Of a stretch of 64,000 nucleotides of DNA, positions 15,111 through 23,600 are shown one piece after another. The translations under genes and the position numbers were made by a program. The DNA is from Spongilla lacustris (taxonomy: Eukaryota > Porifera > Demospongiae > Spongillida > Spongillidae): the NCBI GenBank assembly GCA_949361645.1, contig OX442422.1, positions 3,483,137 through 3,547,136 on the forward strand, read 5' to 3'. The notes beneath the pieces were generated by a model, which saw nothing but the letters and a program-made list of their open reading frames with translations, was not told the origin of the DNA and searched no databases. Numbering within the stretch: the stretch's first letter is position 1; each line of letters opens with the position of its first letter.

Positions 15111-15497
15111 TTAATACTCCATAACCCTACGCAATGCACCAAAATCCTTATCTTTCATCTCTTCGACAAACTTTTCCTTCACTCCTTTAAGCCTCCAGAT
15201 CAACGTTTGCCAGTCTGTATCTACCTTTAGGCGGCTCTTGATATTCTCAAAATCTCGCATCAACTCCACCGCTACCTTGTATTTAGCAATCTCGCGGTCT
15301 TTCATTTCCTGCTCTACAACCACCATAAATGCATTTATAACGCTATCCAAAGTCGGGTTTAACTGCATCTTATCTATTAGCGAGGATTTTAGCTCTTCCA
15401 CCGGAATGGTACGGCTAGTTAGTTCCAGGAGCTCGTCAGCAGTCATTAATGGCGTGCTGGTATCCATTTTTAATATAGCTATATATTCATGTCTCAA
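15111..15497 (-). CDS. Small helical protein of the 14.5-16.7 kb cluster
   Basis: This 128-residue all-helical protein contains TPLMTADELLELTSRTIPVEELK, a heptad-like stretch VINAFMVVVEQEMKDREIAKYK and the ending LKGVKEKFVEEMKDKDFGALR. An internal ATG (MDTSTPL, at 15467, preceded by AAAA) matches the AAAAATGG start context of its neighbours and may be the true start. Weak resemblance in length and helix layout to the next three genes suggests an expanded family. Function unknown. Confidence 0.6.
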   Translation of the reverse strand: MRHEYIAILKMDTSTPLMTADELLELTSRTIPVEELKSSLIDKMQLNPTLDSVINAFMVVVEQEMKDREIAKYKVAVELMRDFENIKSRLKVDTDWQTLIWRLKGVKEKFVEEMKDKDFGALRRVMEY

Positions 15498-15498
15498 A

Positions 15499-15909
15499 TT
15501 AAGTTTTATGTATAACCGTGCCTAGCTCTTTAACCATGGCTATAGCAAATATCCGCTCTCGTAAGCGGTCGTATCTCGGTCTTAATTTATCATAGGTATC
15601 AAGCCTATATTTCAGCTTAAGAACGAACTTATGCAATTTATATAGTATTTCCCCCGTTACCACGTTACTACATTCCCACCTACGGATTAGCTCATCTGCC
15701 GCTTCTTCCATATCTCCTATGTAAGTGATATTCTGAATATCAAACCATATAACCCTTTCTACCAGCTCCTCAATTTCTTCTACTTCACGCATCATTTTCA
15801 TGTCTTTCTCTATCAAAATCCGCCTCGCCGGCGGGGTATATACAGCCTGAGCATCCTTTCCCCTGCGGGGAGGGTCGTCCGCCAGGACAGCTTTTCCTGC
15901 AGTTGCCAT
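15499..15909 (-). CDS. Small helical protein with hairpin-coded N-terminus
   Basis: The start is placed at 15909 (MATAGKAV), which has the AAAAAAATGG context seen at neighbouring genes. The frame extends upstream to an ATG at 15939, but that adds a hairpin (TTCC-TCGCC-GGAA, 15914-15926). The first 35 residues come from hairpin units CCCC-TGC-GGGG (15860-15870), GTCC-GCCA-GGAC (15877-15888) and CGCC-TCGCC-GGCG (15821-15833). The rest is helical (REVEEIEELVERVIWFDIQ; MEEAADELIRRWECSN; EILYKLHKFVLKLKYR). The layout of a hydrophobic helix, the ADELIRRW segment and a final lysine-rich helix parallels the two paralogs upstream. Confidence 0.6.
   Translation of the reverse strand: MATAGKAVLADDPPRRGKDAQAVYTPPARRILIEKDMKMMREVEEIEELVERVIWFDIQNITYIGDMEEAADELIRRWECSNVVTGEILYKLHKFVLKLKYRLDTYDKLRPRYDRLRERIFAIAMVKELGTVIHKT
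15821..15888. repeat. Hairpin cluster inside the 15499 gene
   Basis: CGCC-TCGCC-GGCG (15821-15833), CCCC-TGC-GGGG (15860-15870) and GTCC-GCCA-GGAC (15877-15888). Confidence 0.85.
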
Positions 15910-15960
15910 TTTTTTCCTCGCCGGAAGGGCCTTACACATACTATCTAGCTAGCTGTTTGT

Positions 15961-16281
15961 TTAATTGGAACCTGTGTTGATATACGTACAATTAAATTGC
16001 ATAGATAGAAGGTTTATCATGACATTTCCGCATCTCTTTTCTTCTTCCTGTCCCTGCATGGTAACCCAATAGATTCTTCTAATCTTCTTAATAAACTGGC
16101 TCATCTTTTCAAGTACCGTATTTACTATCGGGCTCGAGCAATCTGCCAATTCGACTCTTATCCATATGTTGCGAAGATCGCCTACGGCCTTTTCCACATC
16201 CGAAAAGCTAGTAGAAGGTTGAAAATCATATCCTAGAATAGCATCCAAAAGCTCGTTTAACTGTACAAAGTAAGATGCCAT
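15961..16281 (-). CDS. Small helical protein, paralog of the 16332 gene
   Basis: This 106-residue protein is clearly homologous to its upstream neighbour: SYFVQLNELLDAILGYDFQP then FSDVEKAVGDLRNIW aligns with LFFVQINELLDAALAYDFQA then FADVETAVDHMYKAW, and LEKMSQFIKKI aligns with LEKMKQLSTKI. A tandem gene duplication is the simplest explanation. The leader has a TCCAC-TGC-GTGGA hairpin (16285-16297) a few bases upstream of the ATG. Function unknown. Confidence 0.7.
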   Translation of the reverse strand: MASYFVQLNELLDAILGYDFQPSTSFSDVEKAVGDLRNIWIRVELADCSSPIVNTVLEKMSQFIKKIRRIYWVTMQGQEEEKRCGNVMINLLSMQFNCTYINTGSN

Positions 16282-16331
16282 TTTTCCACTGCGTGGAGGG
16301 CCTGATACTATAATATTAGCTACTTCTATAA

Positions 16332-16697
16332 TTAGTTCTTAAGCACGTGTAAATAGTTTATTTTGTTCAGTACGGCCCCGTATCTACCTTGCAAATCTTT
16401 AGGGGTTCTAGCCGTGAATCTAAGTATGATCTTGGTGCTAAGCTGCTTCATTTTTTCCAATGCCAACTCTCCTCCTGTCTTGCCTTCCGGCGAGGAAGGG
16501 CAGGATTTGATGGATATCGGGACGTTTAACCACGCCTTGTACATATGGTCTACGGCCGTTTCTACATCCGCAAAGTCGCTAGAGGCTTGAAAATCGTAGG
16601 CCAGGGCAGCGTCTAAAAGTTCATTTATCTGTACGAAAAAGAGAATAGGATCTACGTCCTCGATAGCAATAGAATCGCCAAAATTCGGAATTGACAT
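16332..16697 (-). CDS. Small helical protein, paralog of the 15961 gene
   Basis: This 121-residue paralog of the next gene downstream is identical or similar through FVQINELLDAALAYDFQAS and the ADVETAVDH helix. It carries an in-frame hairpin with stem CCTTCC/GGAAGG and loop GGCGA (16483-16499) coding SPEGKTGGE. The 15961 paralog has no such insert between the same helices. That comparison shows directly that the hairpin was gained inside a coding region, or lost from the other copy, without breaking the frame. Confidence 0.7.
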   Translation of the reverse strand: MSIPNFGDSIAIEDVDPILFFVQINELLDAALAYDFQASSDFADVETAVDHMYKAWLNVPISIKSCPSSPEGKTGGELALEKMKQLSTKIILRFTARTPKDLQGRYGAVLNKINYLHVLKN

Positions 16698-16698
16698 T

Positions 16699-16830
16699 GT
16701 CTTGGCAGACGGCCGTGCGGGCTATGCTAATACATATTTATTTTTCAAAATAGCTTGCAGGCCTGTCCTCGCTGTCCTCGCCGGACGGGCTGTCCTCGCC
16801 AGACAGGCCTCCCGCAGGGAAAGGCGAAGA
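16699..16830. repeat. Hairpin cluster between the 16332 and 16866 genes
   Basis: GTCT-TGGC-AGAC (16699-16710), GTCC-TCGCC-GGAC (16774-16786) with partial flanking copies, and TCCC-GCA-GGGA (16810-16820). Confidence 0.85.
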
Positions 16831-16865
16831 CAAAAAAAAATAGGCTTTATTTGCCATAGCACGAT

Positions 16866-17420
16866 TTAGTTATAACCAAACATTCGCTCTACCTCTCTCA
16901 AGCATTTGACAGCCACACCCTCAGTGACAGGGGAATCAGTATCATCCACGCCTCCCTTGCTATCTTCATCAGCCTCGTAATCAAACTCAATAACCTGAAA
17001 ACAGTTCAGCAGATATGCTCGCTGCATAGGAGTTGCATAGGGGGCTATATACCACATTTTAAGCTTCCAATCTAGCTTTGCCCCGTTGTTCTTGGCTACG
17101 TCGTTATCACGTCTAAATACCCTGATATACGTTCGCTTCCTTCTAACCCCATCCATATAGTCATCGTAGCATTTCTGGCATATCACAAACTGCGTTTTCA
17201 CTGCCTTGCACTTGCCTGCCTCGCCGACAGGGCCTCCCTGTCTTGGCAGACGGCCCTCCCCGCAGTGGATCGATGAAGTATCGGTATCCTCAATAATTTG
17301 CTTAAACATGAACTTTTCTACAAACTTTAGACTCGTCTTACAATCCGGACATTGCTTAAAGTTCTTGCCCTGGAGCTCACCTTCCTGCTTCAACTTCTCT
17401 GGCATGTATATCACTTCCAT
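16866..17420 (-). CDS. Zinc-binding protein with CxxC pairs
   Basis: This 184-residue protein has FKQCPDCKTSLKF (about 23) and FVICQKCYDDYMDG (about 78), a split pair of CxxC knuckles able to bind one zinc, then basic and acidic regions. Between the knuckles a hairpin-coded segment (17211-17270, including GTCT-TGGC-AGAC at 17240-17251) gives HCGEGRLPRQGGPVGEAG, lengthening the zinc loop. The C-terminal half (YIAPYATPMQRAYLLNCFQV) is not recognised. The minus-strand promoter carries the box at 17451-17471 shared with other genes of this half. Confidence 0.65.
   Translation of the reverse strand: MEVIYMPEKLKQEGELQGKNFKQCPDCKTSLKFVEKFMFKQIIEDTDTSSIHCGEGRLPRQGGPVGEAGKCKAVKTQFVICQKCYDDYMDGVRRKRTYIRVFRRDNDVAKNNGAKLDWKLKMWYIAPYATPMQRAYLLNCFQVIEFDYEADEDSKGGVDDTDSPVTEGVAVKCLREVERMFGYN
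17211..17270. repeat. Hairpin cluster inside the CxxC gene
   Basis: GTCT-TGGC-AGAC (17240-17251), with TGCCTCGCCGACAGGGCC on one side and GGCCCTCCCCGCAGTGG on the other. Confidence 0.8.
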
Positions 17421-17450
17421 GTTCGACTCCTTTGATACCTATAGCATTTT

Positions 17451-17471
17451 TATTTCTCTAATTCAAAATAT
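17451..17471 (-). promoter_or_regulatory. Polymerase-side promoter box of the CxxC gene
   Basis: On the minus strand this reads AATATTTTGAATTAGAGAAAT, ending 31 bases upstream of the ATG at 17420. ATTAGAGAAAT is shared exactly with the boxes at 19541 and 25267. Confidence 0.6.
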
Positions 17472-17519
17472 TATCGTCTTATTCTGCCTAACACGTCTAT
17501 CCTAGCCAATTTGGCAGAT

Positions 17520-18308
17520 CTAATTATAATACAGATAGTCCTGTTCGATACCATATTCTAGGGGTTTATCGATATATCTCTTGATCATCGCCAGCAGGGA
17601 TTGAAGCCTCGCGTCCCAATCTTCCTGGTGCTTTATAAACGCCAGCCCCTGGGCGTTTTTGCCCCAACAGGACCGTATTTTAGCACCTTCCGTTGTTATA
17701 TAACTATCCGGATTGAACCTTATGAATACGATTGGGATATGGCCCAAATCGTACGCTATCATATCCGTCCTCTCCTCGTCTTTTTCAGCATCGTACAGCC
17801 TATGGCCGTACTCATCTACCTCCACTATTATTATGCATCTCCGCATGCGGAGCATTAGATCAGGTCGTTTTTTAGATGCACCACTGGCCTTATTGCAGAC
17901 CCAATCAGGAAGGGCGTTTCCCTCCTTGTCTACCCAATTATTCATCTCTTTCCTAGCTTCCGTATAGCCCTTAACATAGCTTACAACTGCCAATTCTTTG
18001 ATCCTATTGTTATGGGCTCTAGAGCCTTGTAGCGTCAATAGAGCCTTTGTTGGGTCTCTCGCATACCAGCATTTTTGGCAATATCCATCATACTTCTTTG
18101 GATTTATAATAGTTTGACAATCGGGCTTCCTGCACACGTTTACCCCACCGCACAGCTTGCAACACTCCCTACGCTTATCGTGCTCGCATATCCCGTACCC
18201 GTGGCAAACCCTGCAATACCTTCGCTGCCCACCATGCTGGCATATGTCGTACCCGTGGCACACCTTGCAATATCTTGCTTGTATATGATGAATACACCTC
18301 TTAGGCAT
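17520..18308 (-). CDS. Cys/His-repeat protein with PD-(D/E)XK nuclease-like domain
   Basis: In this 262-residue protein, residues 1-60 contain three copies of a C-x2-H ... C-x2-C unit ending CHGY or CGG (CIHHIQARYCKVCHGYD; CQHGGQRRYCRVCHGYG; CEHDKRRECCKLCGG). This is the kind of zinc repeat found in nuclease-like proteins of giant viruses. A further C-x4-C and C-x2-C pair follows. Residues 140-235 have RPDLML (D150) and IIIVEVDEYGH (E163, D165) followed by a helix with MIAYDLGHIPIVFIRFNPD. This fits the D...ExD core of PD-(D/E)XK or very-short-patch-repair-like endonucleases. A DNA-nicking or resolving role in replication is inferred. Confidence 0.7.
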   Translation of the reverse strand: MPKRCIHHIQARYCKVCHGYDICQHGGQRRYCRVCHGYGICEHDKRRECCKLCGGVNVCRKPDCQTIINPKKYDGYCQKCWYARDPTKALLTLQGSRAHNNRIKELAVVSYVKGYTEARKEMNNWVDKEGNALPDWVCNKASGASKKRPDLMLRMRRCIIIVEVDEYGHRLYDAEKDEERTDMIAYDLGHIPIVFIRFNPDSYITTEGAKIRSCWGKNAQGLAFIKHQEDWDARLQSLLAMIKRYIDKPLEYGIEQDYLYYN

Positions 18309-18360
18309 TTTAAAATCGGCTATAAGTATGCCTATAATAGCAGCAATTGTTCAAGTTGAA

Positions 18361-18822
18361 TTATATTCGCATCTGGTCCAATCTCTGCTTCAGCTCCTCA
18401 GCCGTTATCTCACCGCTCATCCGCAAGCGGTGGAGCCTTCCGATCGTCATGTCTAGCTCGTCTCGCGCCGACAACTGAGATGCCGATGAGCCAGCAATTG
18501 AGCCTGGACCGGGCTCTGATGACGGCTGTAGATGTGGCCGGGAATCCATCGGCATAAGCCCCAATCCTTGCATGGCTGTCTTTGCTTTAGCAGCCATGTT
18601 CTCCTCCTGCCTGCGTTTCCTAGCGGCCTCCTCTATCTTTCCCCTCTCCGCCAACCACTTCGCTTCTTTATTGCGGCCAAACTCGCCTCTCAGCTTGGCC
18701 AAATCCCTCACCACTTCCATTTCAGGAGTCATAGACGAACAGATCTCCAGGAAGTTAAAAATCGACCTCTGCAGATCTTCTTTACTGTCCTTGTACTTTA
18801 TGAAATCCTCTGTATCTGCCAT
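18361..18822 (-). CDS. Helical protein with SHOCT-like C-terminus
   Basis: This 153-residue protein has an N-terminal helical part (DLQRSIFNFLEICSSM) and a charged coiled coil (about 50-85). A Pro/Ser/Gly linker follows, then a C-terminal segment of about 30 residues, LDMTIGRLHRLRMSGEITAEE then LKQRLDQM. That tail matches the SHOCT pattern (L..L..L...G.IT.EE...K..L), a short oligomerisation or targeting motif. The linker region overlaps GC-rich, hairpin-like DNA (CCGC..GCGG at 18410-18424). A GTCC-TCGCC-GGAC hairpin (18828-18840) sits in the leader. Confidence 0.65.
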   Translation of the reverse strand: MADTEDFIKYKDSKEDLQRSIFNFLEICSSMTPEMEVVRDLAKLRGEFGRNKEAKWLAERGKIEEAARKRRQEENMAAKAKTAMQGLGLMPMDSRPHLQPSSEPGPGSIAGSSASQLSARDELDMTIGRLHRLRMSGEITAEELKQRLDQMRI

Positions 18823-19063
18823 CCCTAGTCCTCGCCGGACGGGCTTGCTCTTGATGCTCAGGTAAAATTATTTTTTGACAAAAAAAATAGACCTTAACTC
18901 GCCTCAAAACTGCTTTTACCCAATACAAGATTTTTGCTAGATAGAAGGGTATTTAAGCACCAAATCCTCCTTTTGTCACAAAAGTATGTGACCATGAATG
19001 GAAGTTATTCACACCTTGTCTGTACCTAAATCCACCTCTTGTAACATGAATGGGGTATTCGGG

Positions 19064-19501
19064 TTATTCAACCATATCTCTGATTAGTTTTGCTACATTA
19101 TTCCTATGCCCAACTGTCCTGAAATGTGCGGTTTTACAATTTACCCGTACCTGCACATCGCACACGGTACAATGATAGAAGGCTAATCTATTGCGTTGGT
19201 TGCGGCTATATTGCTTCCGTAAGGCTGACTCAGCCTTAACGGCTTGTTCAATTTCCGGCTCTACCGTCTTGTCAAATTTTCTACAACAGGAGCATACTAC
19301 ACCGTCTTCTATAAACCAATCTAGCTTACAACCGCGTCTACAGCGAACGCACTGCCTATATCCTGCTGGTGCATGAGCGACCGTATTGACTGCTATCCAG
19401 GGCTCGTGGTCGAGCGATAGATATTCGCAGTGGCCTATACACACATTGCATCTAGCCACTAATAGGTCTCCTCGAATTCGATTGCAATTCTCACACTCCA
19501 T
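19064..19501 (-). CDS. Cysteine-rich zinc-finger protein with C2H2-like end
   Basis: This 145-residue protein has CENCNRI (3-9), CNVCIGHC, CVRCRRGC and CSCCRKF pairs in the N-terminal 80 residues, able to make two or more zinc knuckles. A basic helix (RKQYSRNQRNR) follows, then a C-terminal C2H2-like finger YHCTVCDVQVRVNCKTAHF with H at the end of RTVGH. Probably a nucleic-acid-binding regulator. The minus-strand promoter box at 19541-19562 is one of the best copies of the polymerase-side motif. Confidence 0.65.
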   Translation of the reverse strand: MECENCNRIRGDLLVARCNVCIGHCEYLSLDHEPWIAVNTVAHAPAGYRQCVRCRRGCKLDWFIEDGVVCSCCRKFDKTVEPEIEQAVKAESALRKQYSRNQRNRLAFYHCTVCDVQVRVNCKTAHFRTVGHRNNVAKLIRDMVE

Positions 19502-19540
19502 GTTTCCGCGTATGGCTCTGTATATACATTATGAGTATAA

Positions 19541-19562
19541 TATTTCTCTAATATAAAATATT
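19541..19562 (-). promoter_or_regulatory. Polymerase-side promoter box of the zinc-finger gene
   Basis: On the minus strand the box contains ATATTAGAGAAATATTATAC, about 40 bases upstream of the ATG at 19501. A TATA-like stretch is included in the box. Confidence 0.6.
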
Positions 19563-19657
19563 CATAATGCCCAGTCAAAAATAATGCTCAAAAGCCGATT
19601 TAACGGGACAAAAAAAATATTAGCTAAACGAGCTTAATTAAGCCTTTTAAGCTGTAT

Positions 19658-20659
19658 TTATGTAGGTAAAGGGTCGGGCTTTGCCACCTGTATTATAAAA
19701 TAATTCCACCACAGCTGAAACGTGGCCTTCAGATATATGTATATTAGGTCTATCTCGGCAACATCCTTCCCGCCCGCTATCGTAATCTTCCCGCTGTCAA
19801 ATATAGTCACCCGGGGCATGCTATTTTTACAGCCAAATTTAAACGAGATCTTGACCTCATTAAGCGCAGACTTCACCTCTCTAATCCTAAAGGGAGGTGT
19901 TAAATACGTCCAGAAACCCGTCTCTATCAAATACTCATTTAAGTCTTCTTTAGCTTTTTCAGAGGCATAAGACCCCTCTACTTTATTTAAAAATCTATTC
20001 AATTCTCGGCGTTTAACTACCATTGCTTCGTCATATATAGGCCTAGGCTTGTCCTCGCCGGACGGGCCGCCTGCAGGACAGGGCAAAGTAACCTGCAAGT
20101 GGCACTTATAATTTATCATCTTAATTTCCTTGTCCACAACCTTGATGTCCGTTTTCAGTAGCCCGTTTATAAAAGCAATATACTTGTCCAAAATCGCCGG
20201 CCCGTCGCTTATATCCATCGCCACAACACCAGGCAGATGCAGAGTACCCGTCGAAGGGAAGCACTTAACCACATATACCTTGTCTGCCGAAATCCCCTTT
20301 TCAGATGCAAAATCCTTATCTATCTTTATGCTAGTATCCACCGAATGATTGAAGCAAGAACCGTCTCCCTGCATTTTACGGGCACGTCCCGCTAGGTACC
20401 TCCTAGGGGCCCTGATATGCTTTTCAAACCCTTTTGTAGCCCCATGCCCGTAGTTGGAATTGACCGCCACGATATCCAAATTCAAGTTTTCCCTAATCAA
20501 GTCGGTAAACGATTGGGTCGTATTCGAGCCCTCCGGAAGCTTCTCCGATAGCTTCGCCATATACGTGCAAACAAACATAATCTTCGGACTCAAGGGGTCC
20601 TTATTCGGTACCGACTTTAATGTCACCGCGTCCACCATTATGGGGATAATAATACACAC
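19658..20659 (-). CDS. TATA-binding-protein-like protein
   Basis: In this 333-residue protein, the segment 96-175 (GDGSCFNHSVDTSIKI; KVYVVKCFPSTGTLHLPGV then DISDGPAIL) and the segment about 270-320 (PRVTIFDSGKITIAGG then IDLIYIYLKATF) fit the paired TBP-like saddle repeats. Each has a strand with F-x-S/N-G-K/T-[IL]-x-[IL]-x-G followed by a helix. TBP-like proteins are known in asfarviruses, iridoviruses and mimiviruses, where they are thought to direct viral transcription. Residues 193-206 (CPAGGPSGEDKPRP) are coded by a hairpin cluster (20051-20085). The ATG at 20638 (MVDAVTL) is the likelier start, giving a normal distance to the promoter box at 20664-20684. Confidence 0.6.
   Translation of the reverse strand: MCIIIPIMVDAVTLKSVPNKDPLSPKIMFVCTYMAKLSEKLPEGSNTTQSFTDLIRENLNLDIVAVNSNYGHGATKGFEKHIRAPRRYLAGRARKMQGDGSCFNHSVDTSIKIDKDFASEKGISADKVYVVKCFPSTGTLHLPGVVAMDISDGPAILDKYIAFINGLLKTDIKVVDKEIKMINYKCHLQVTLPCPAGGPSGEDKPRPIYDEAMVVKRRELNRFLNKVEGSYASEKAKEDLNEYLIETGFWTYLTPPFRIREVKSALNEVKISFKFGCKNSMPRVTIFDSGKITIAGGKDVAEIDLIYIYLKATFQLWWNYFIIQVAKPDPLPT
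20051..20085. repeat. Hairpin cluster inside the TBP-like gene
   Basis: GTCC-TCGCC-GGAC (20051-20063), then GGGCCGCCTGCAGGACAGGG. Confidence 0.85.
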
Positions 20660-20663
20660 TATA

Positions 20664-20684
20664 CATTCCTTTAATAGGAAATTA
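20664..20684 (-). promoter_or_regulatory. Polymerase-side promoter box of the TBP-like gene
   Basis: On the minus strand this reads TAATTTCCTATTAAAGGAATG, a variant of the box seen at 25267, 19541 and 17451. It lies 26-46 bases upstream of the preferred ATG (20638). Confidence 0.45.
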
Positions 20685-20691
20685 AACCACC

Positions 20692-23600
20692 CTATTCCCA
20701 GTTTTGAACCATTCCTTCGGCATTAGCGTATTCATTTATTTTACAGTGGCCATAAGATAACGTCTCAATTCCGTCCTCAAGTATATATCGTTTCGTATCC
20801 AAGGGGCACAAACTGGTCTTCGTTTGACGATATACTCCAATCTTGTGTTTCTTGCTGCGTAAGGTAACCTGGGTAGAACGATATATTTTCCTGTTTAACA
20901 GTGCATCCTTGTACATATCGTGGTGCAGAGTTTTGCTCACAACTGCCCGCTTAACCCCCTTTGCTTTTTTCGTGTTCTTACCCTCCGAAGTTATAAACGA
21001 GTACATCTTCGGGCAGATGCCTACAAACTCCTTAATGGCCGCACTCTTACATTCGTCCTTAAACAAGCCCGGAACGCCCTTCTTACTGACGTCGTAGTTG
21101 GGGTGGTTTTTGGGGTATTCCGAGAAGTCAAACGTCGGCTTCTCGTTATTTATTTTAAGCATGTCTTCGTATATGTTCTCGGTCTCTATCTCACACAGCA
21201 AACTATCGGTGTCGGTATACAGCAATCTGGCCTTGTTTCCATATCTCTCCTTCACGGTGTTATAATAGAAATTATACATCACGTACTTCGATATATCCAA
21301 TATTGCCTGACCTATATAAATAGGCCGATTTAGCTTCAAACTGACCTTTGTTAGGTGGACTGCTACCAGCCCGTTTTCAAATATAGTATGACCCTTGTAA
21401 GCTGGGTTGGAGATAAGCCTGTTCATGCGAGCTACGTCGGTCGGGTTCACCAACTCCAAGCGTATGCGTTTCTTGAGATTTTCCATCGTCTTGCCAAATA
21501 CCGCATTGTTCATGAGCTTGAAGAAATCCTTCTCGAACGCCGAGTTACCCTCTCTAACCCTAAGTTGTATGTTAAGGTCTACGAACGGTTTGATGATCGC
21601 CTTTTGGCTAAACTGCATCACCCTATATACCGCAGTCAACTTCAAACCCAATTCCAAGTACAGTTTCAGAGCTTGCCCGTGCACGATATACTTTGTCTTT
21701 TTCAGCAAGTTCGGAACCAGTTTTGGAAACTCTGTCAGCTTGCATCCCAATTCGGCTGCCAAGTCGTGCTGGTACTGAGAATACATCCTGGTGGAAATCT
21801 GAATGTTCTCTGGAGCTGGCGGATAGTCACTGAAGTGGTCGTGTAGCTCTTCGGGATACTCCAAATCGACCTCGTACAGGTATTCGGTGTCAGCATTAAA
21901 ATCATTTTTTCTAATCGTTTCGAGGGCCGTATCCATATCCATGCTCACCCACTTTAAATCGGCATACGGCAGCTTAAACTGCATGCAATGGGCATACAAA
22001 GAATTGGCATCCCACTGCAACAAATGCTTAACCGGCTTACTCTCGTCCACCTGGCCCGCAAATTCGTTATTTGCCTGGGAAAATCTCTTGCCCGCAACCA
22101 TAGCAATCCCGCCCCTGATACCCTTCTCCACAAATATATGCATGTCCGGATCCGATATCAACTCCAGCCTTACCCCCGTCATCTTGAGCATGGCTTCCCA
22201 AGCCAATCCGGGAGCGGAATAAAAATGGGCCGGATCTAGCCCGTAATTTATCATAGACATCTTCCTAAATTTTTGAAACACGTCCGCCAGCAGCATAACG
22301 TCCGTCTTAAGGTAAATGTCGTGGAAATCCCCAAAGGTTTTACAACCCAAATTTTTCCACACTTCCTTACCCTCCTCGTACTCGGCTTCGCTTATACCCT
22401 CATCTCTGAGTTTACTGTAGAAGGCTTCTCTAGGCGGCAAACAGGTCTCATCAAATACACTAAAATCTGATACATAGTCGTACGGGTAAATGCCCTTCTT
22501 TCTCAACAGTGGGAAATGAGCCTCTAACGTGTATTTCCTCGTGATCAACATGTCTTCGTCCTTGAGGTTGCTAGAGAGCTTTTCAAGCGATTCCGCCATA
22601 AACTGGGCAGAGTCGATAAAGACGAACTGACCGATGCTGAACATCATATACTTCTCCATGTTGTTCGGAATGCAGTATACTTCATCCAGGTTTTCCTTGC
22701 CCAATTCGGAGATTATCAGGTGCGAGTCATATCCACGTAGATTGTGAAACACGACTGGAATCTTGAATTTTCCGGGTTTCAGCCTCAGCTTCAAATTGCA
22801 GGAATTATGTATACCGGCCACGAATTTACCAGTGATGTGATCGTGGTGTCTAACCTTGTAATCCTTATCAGAAAAGGCTTGTTTGCACACCTCACAAATG
22901 GTGGTATTTTCATAAATCTCATTCTCCACGTCTGTCATAACAAGCGGCACTATATTTTCCACGGCCTCGTTCATCTCGTCCTTCTCCTGCATTAACTTTC
23001 TAAGGAAACTGAGCACTGGATCTTCCCCTCTATATACAACCGGTTCCTTCGATTTACCGTCGTGTCTAACGACCACGTAGCCATAGCTGTTGGCTTCCTG
23101 CTTAGATATCATAGTCGAATTCTCGCCTGCTGTTATATTACACTCGACATCGAAAGACTCCAAATCAGCATATATCACGAACGGTAACATCATCTGCTTA
23201 AAGTAGTTTTTAAAGAACAGACAAGTCTTTTCCTTGGGCATTTCTATACGCTGAGGTTTCTCGCAAATACTCAAGCAATTGGGGTAATGCTGGTCTCTAA
23301 GCTCAACTGACGAATACACGTGCAGGCACTTGCGGCATGGAAATTTGGCTTCCTTGTGCTTGTTAAAATCGTACAGCAAACCACCCAAATTCTTGATCCA
23401 GGCGTAGTGGTTATTCGACATCTTGTCCGGATCTTGCACTAAAAGCAAGTCTACCTCGGTCTTATTAGGGCCGCAATTCTTGCTCAAATACAGGTTGTAC
23501 AGCTTCTTCCTTTCATCGTAAGCAAACACACATACGGACAATGTCACATTCAGTTTCTCGAATTTTGCTATGTCTTTTATCTGCATCGGAAACTGGATAT

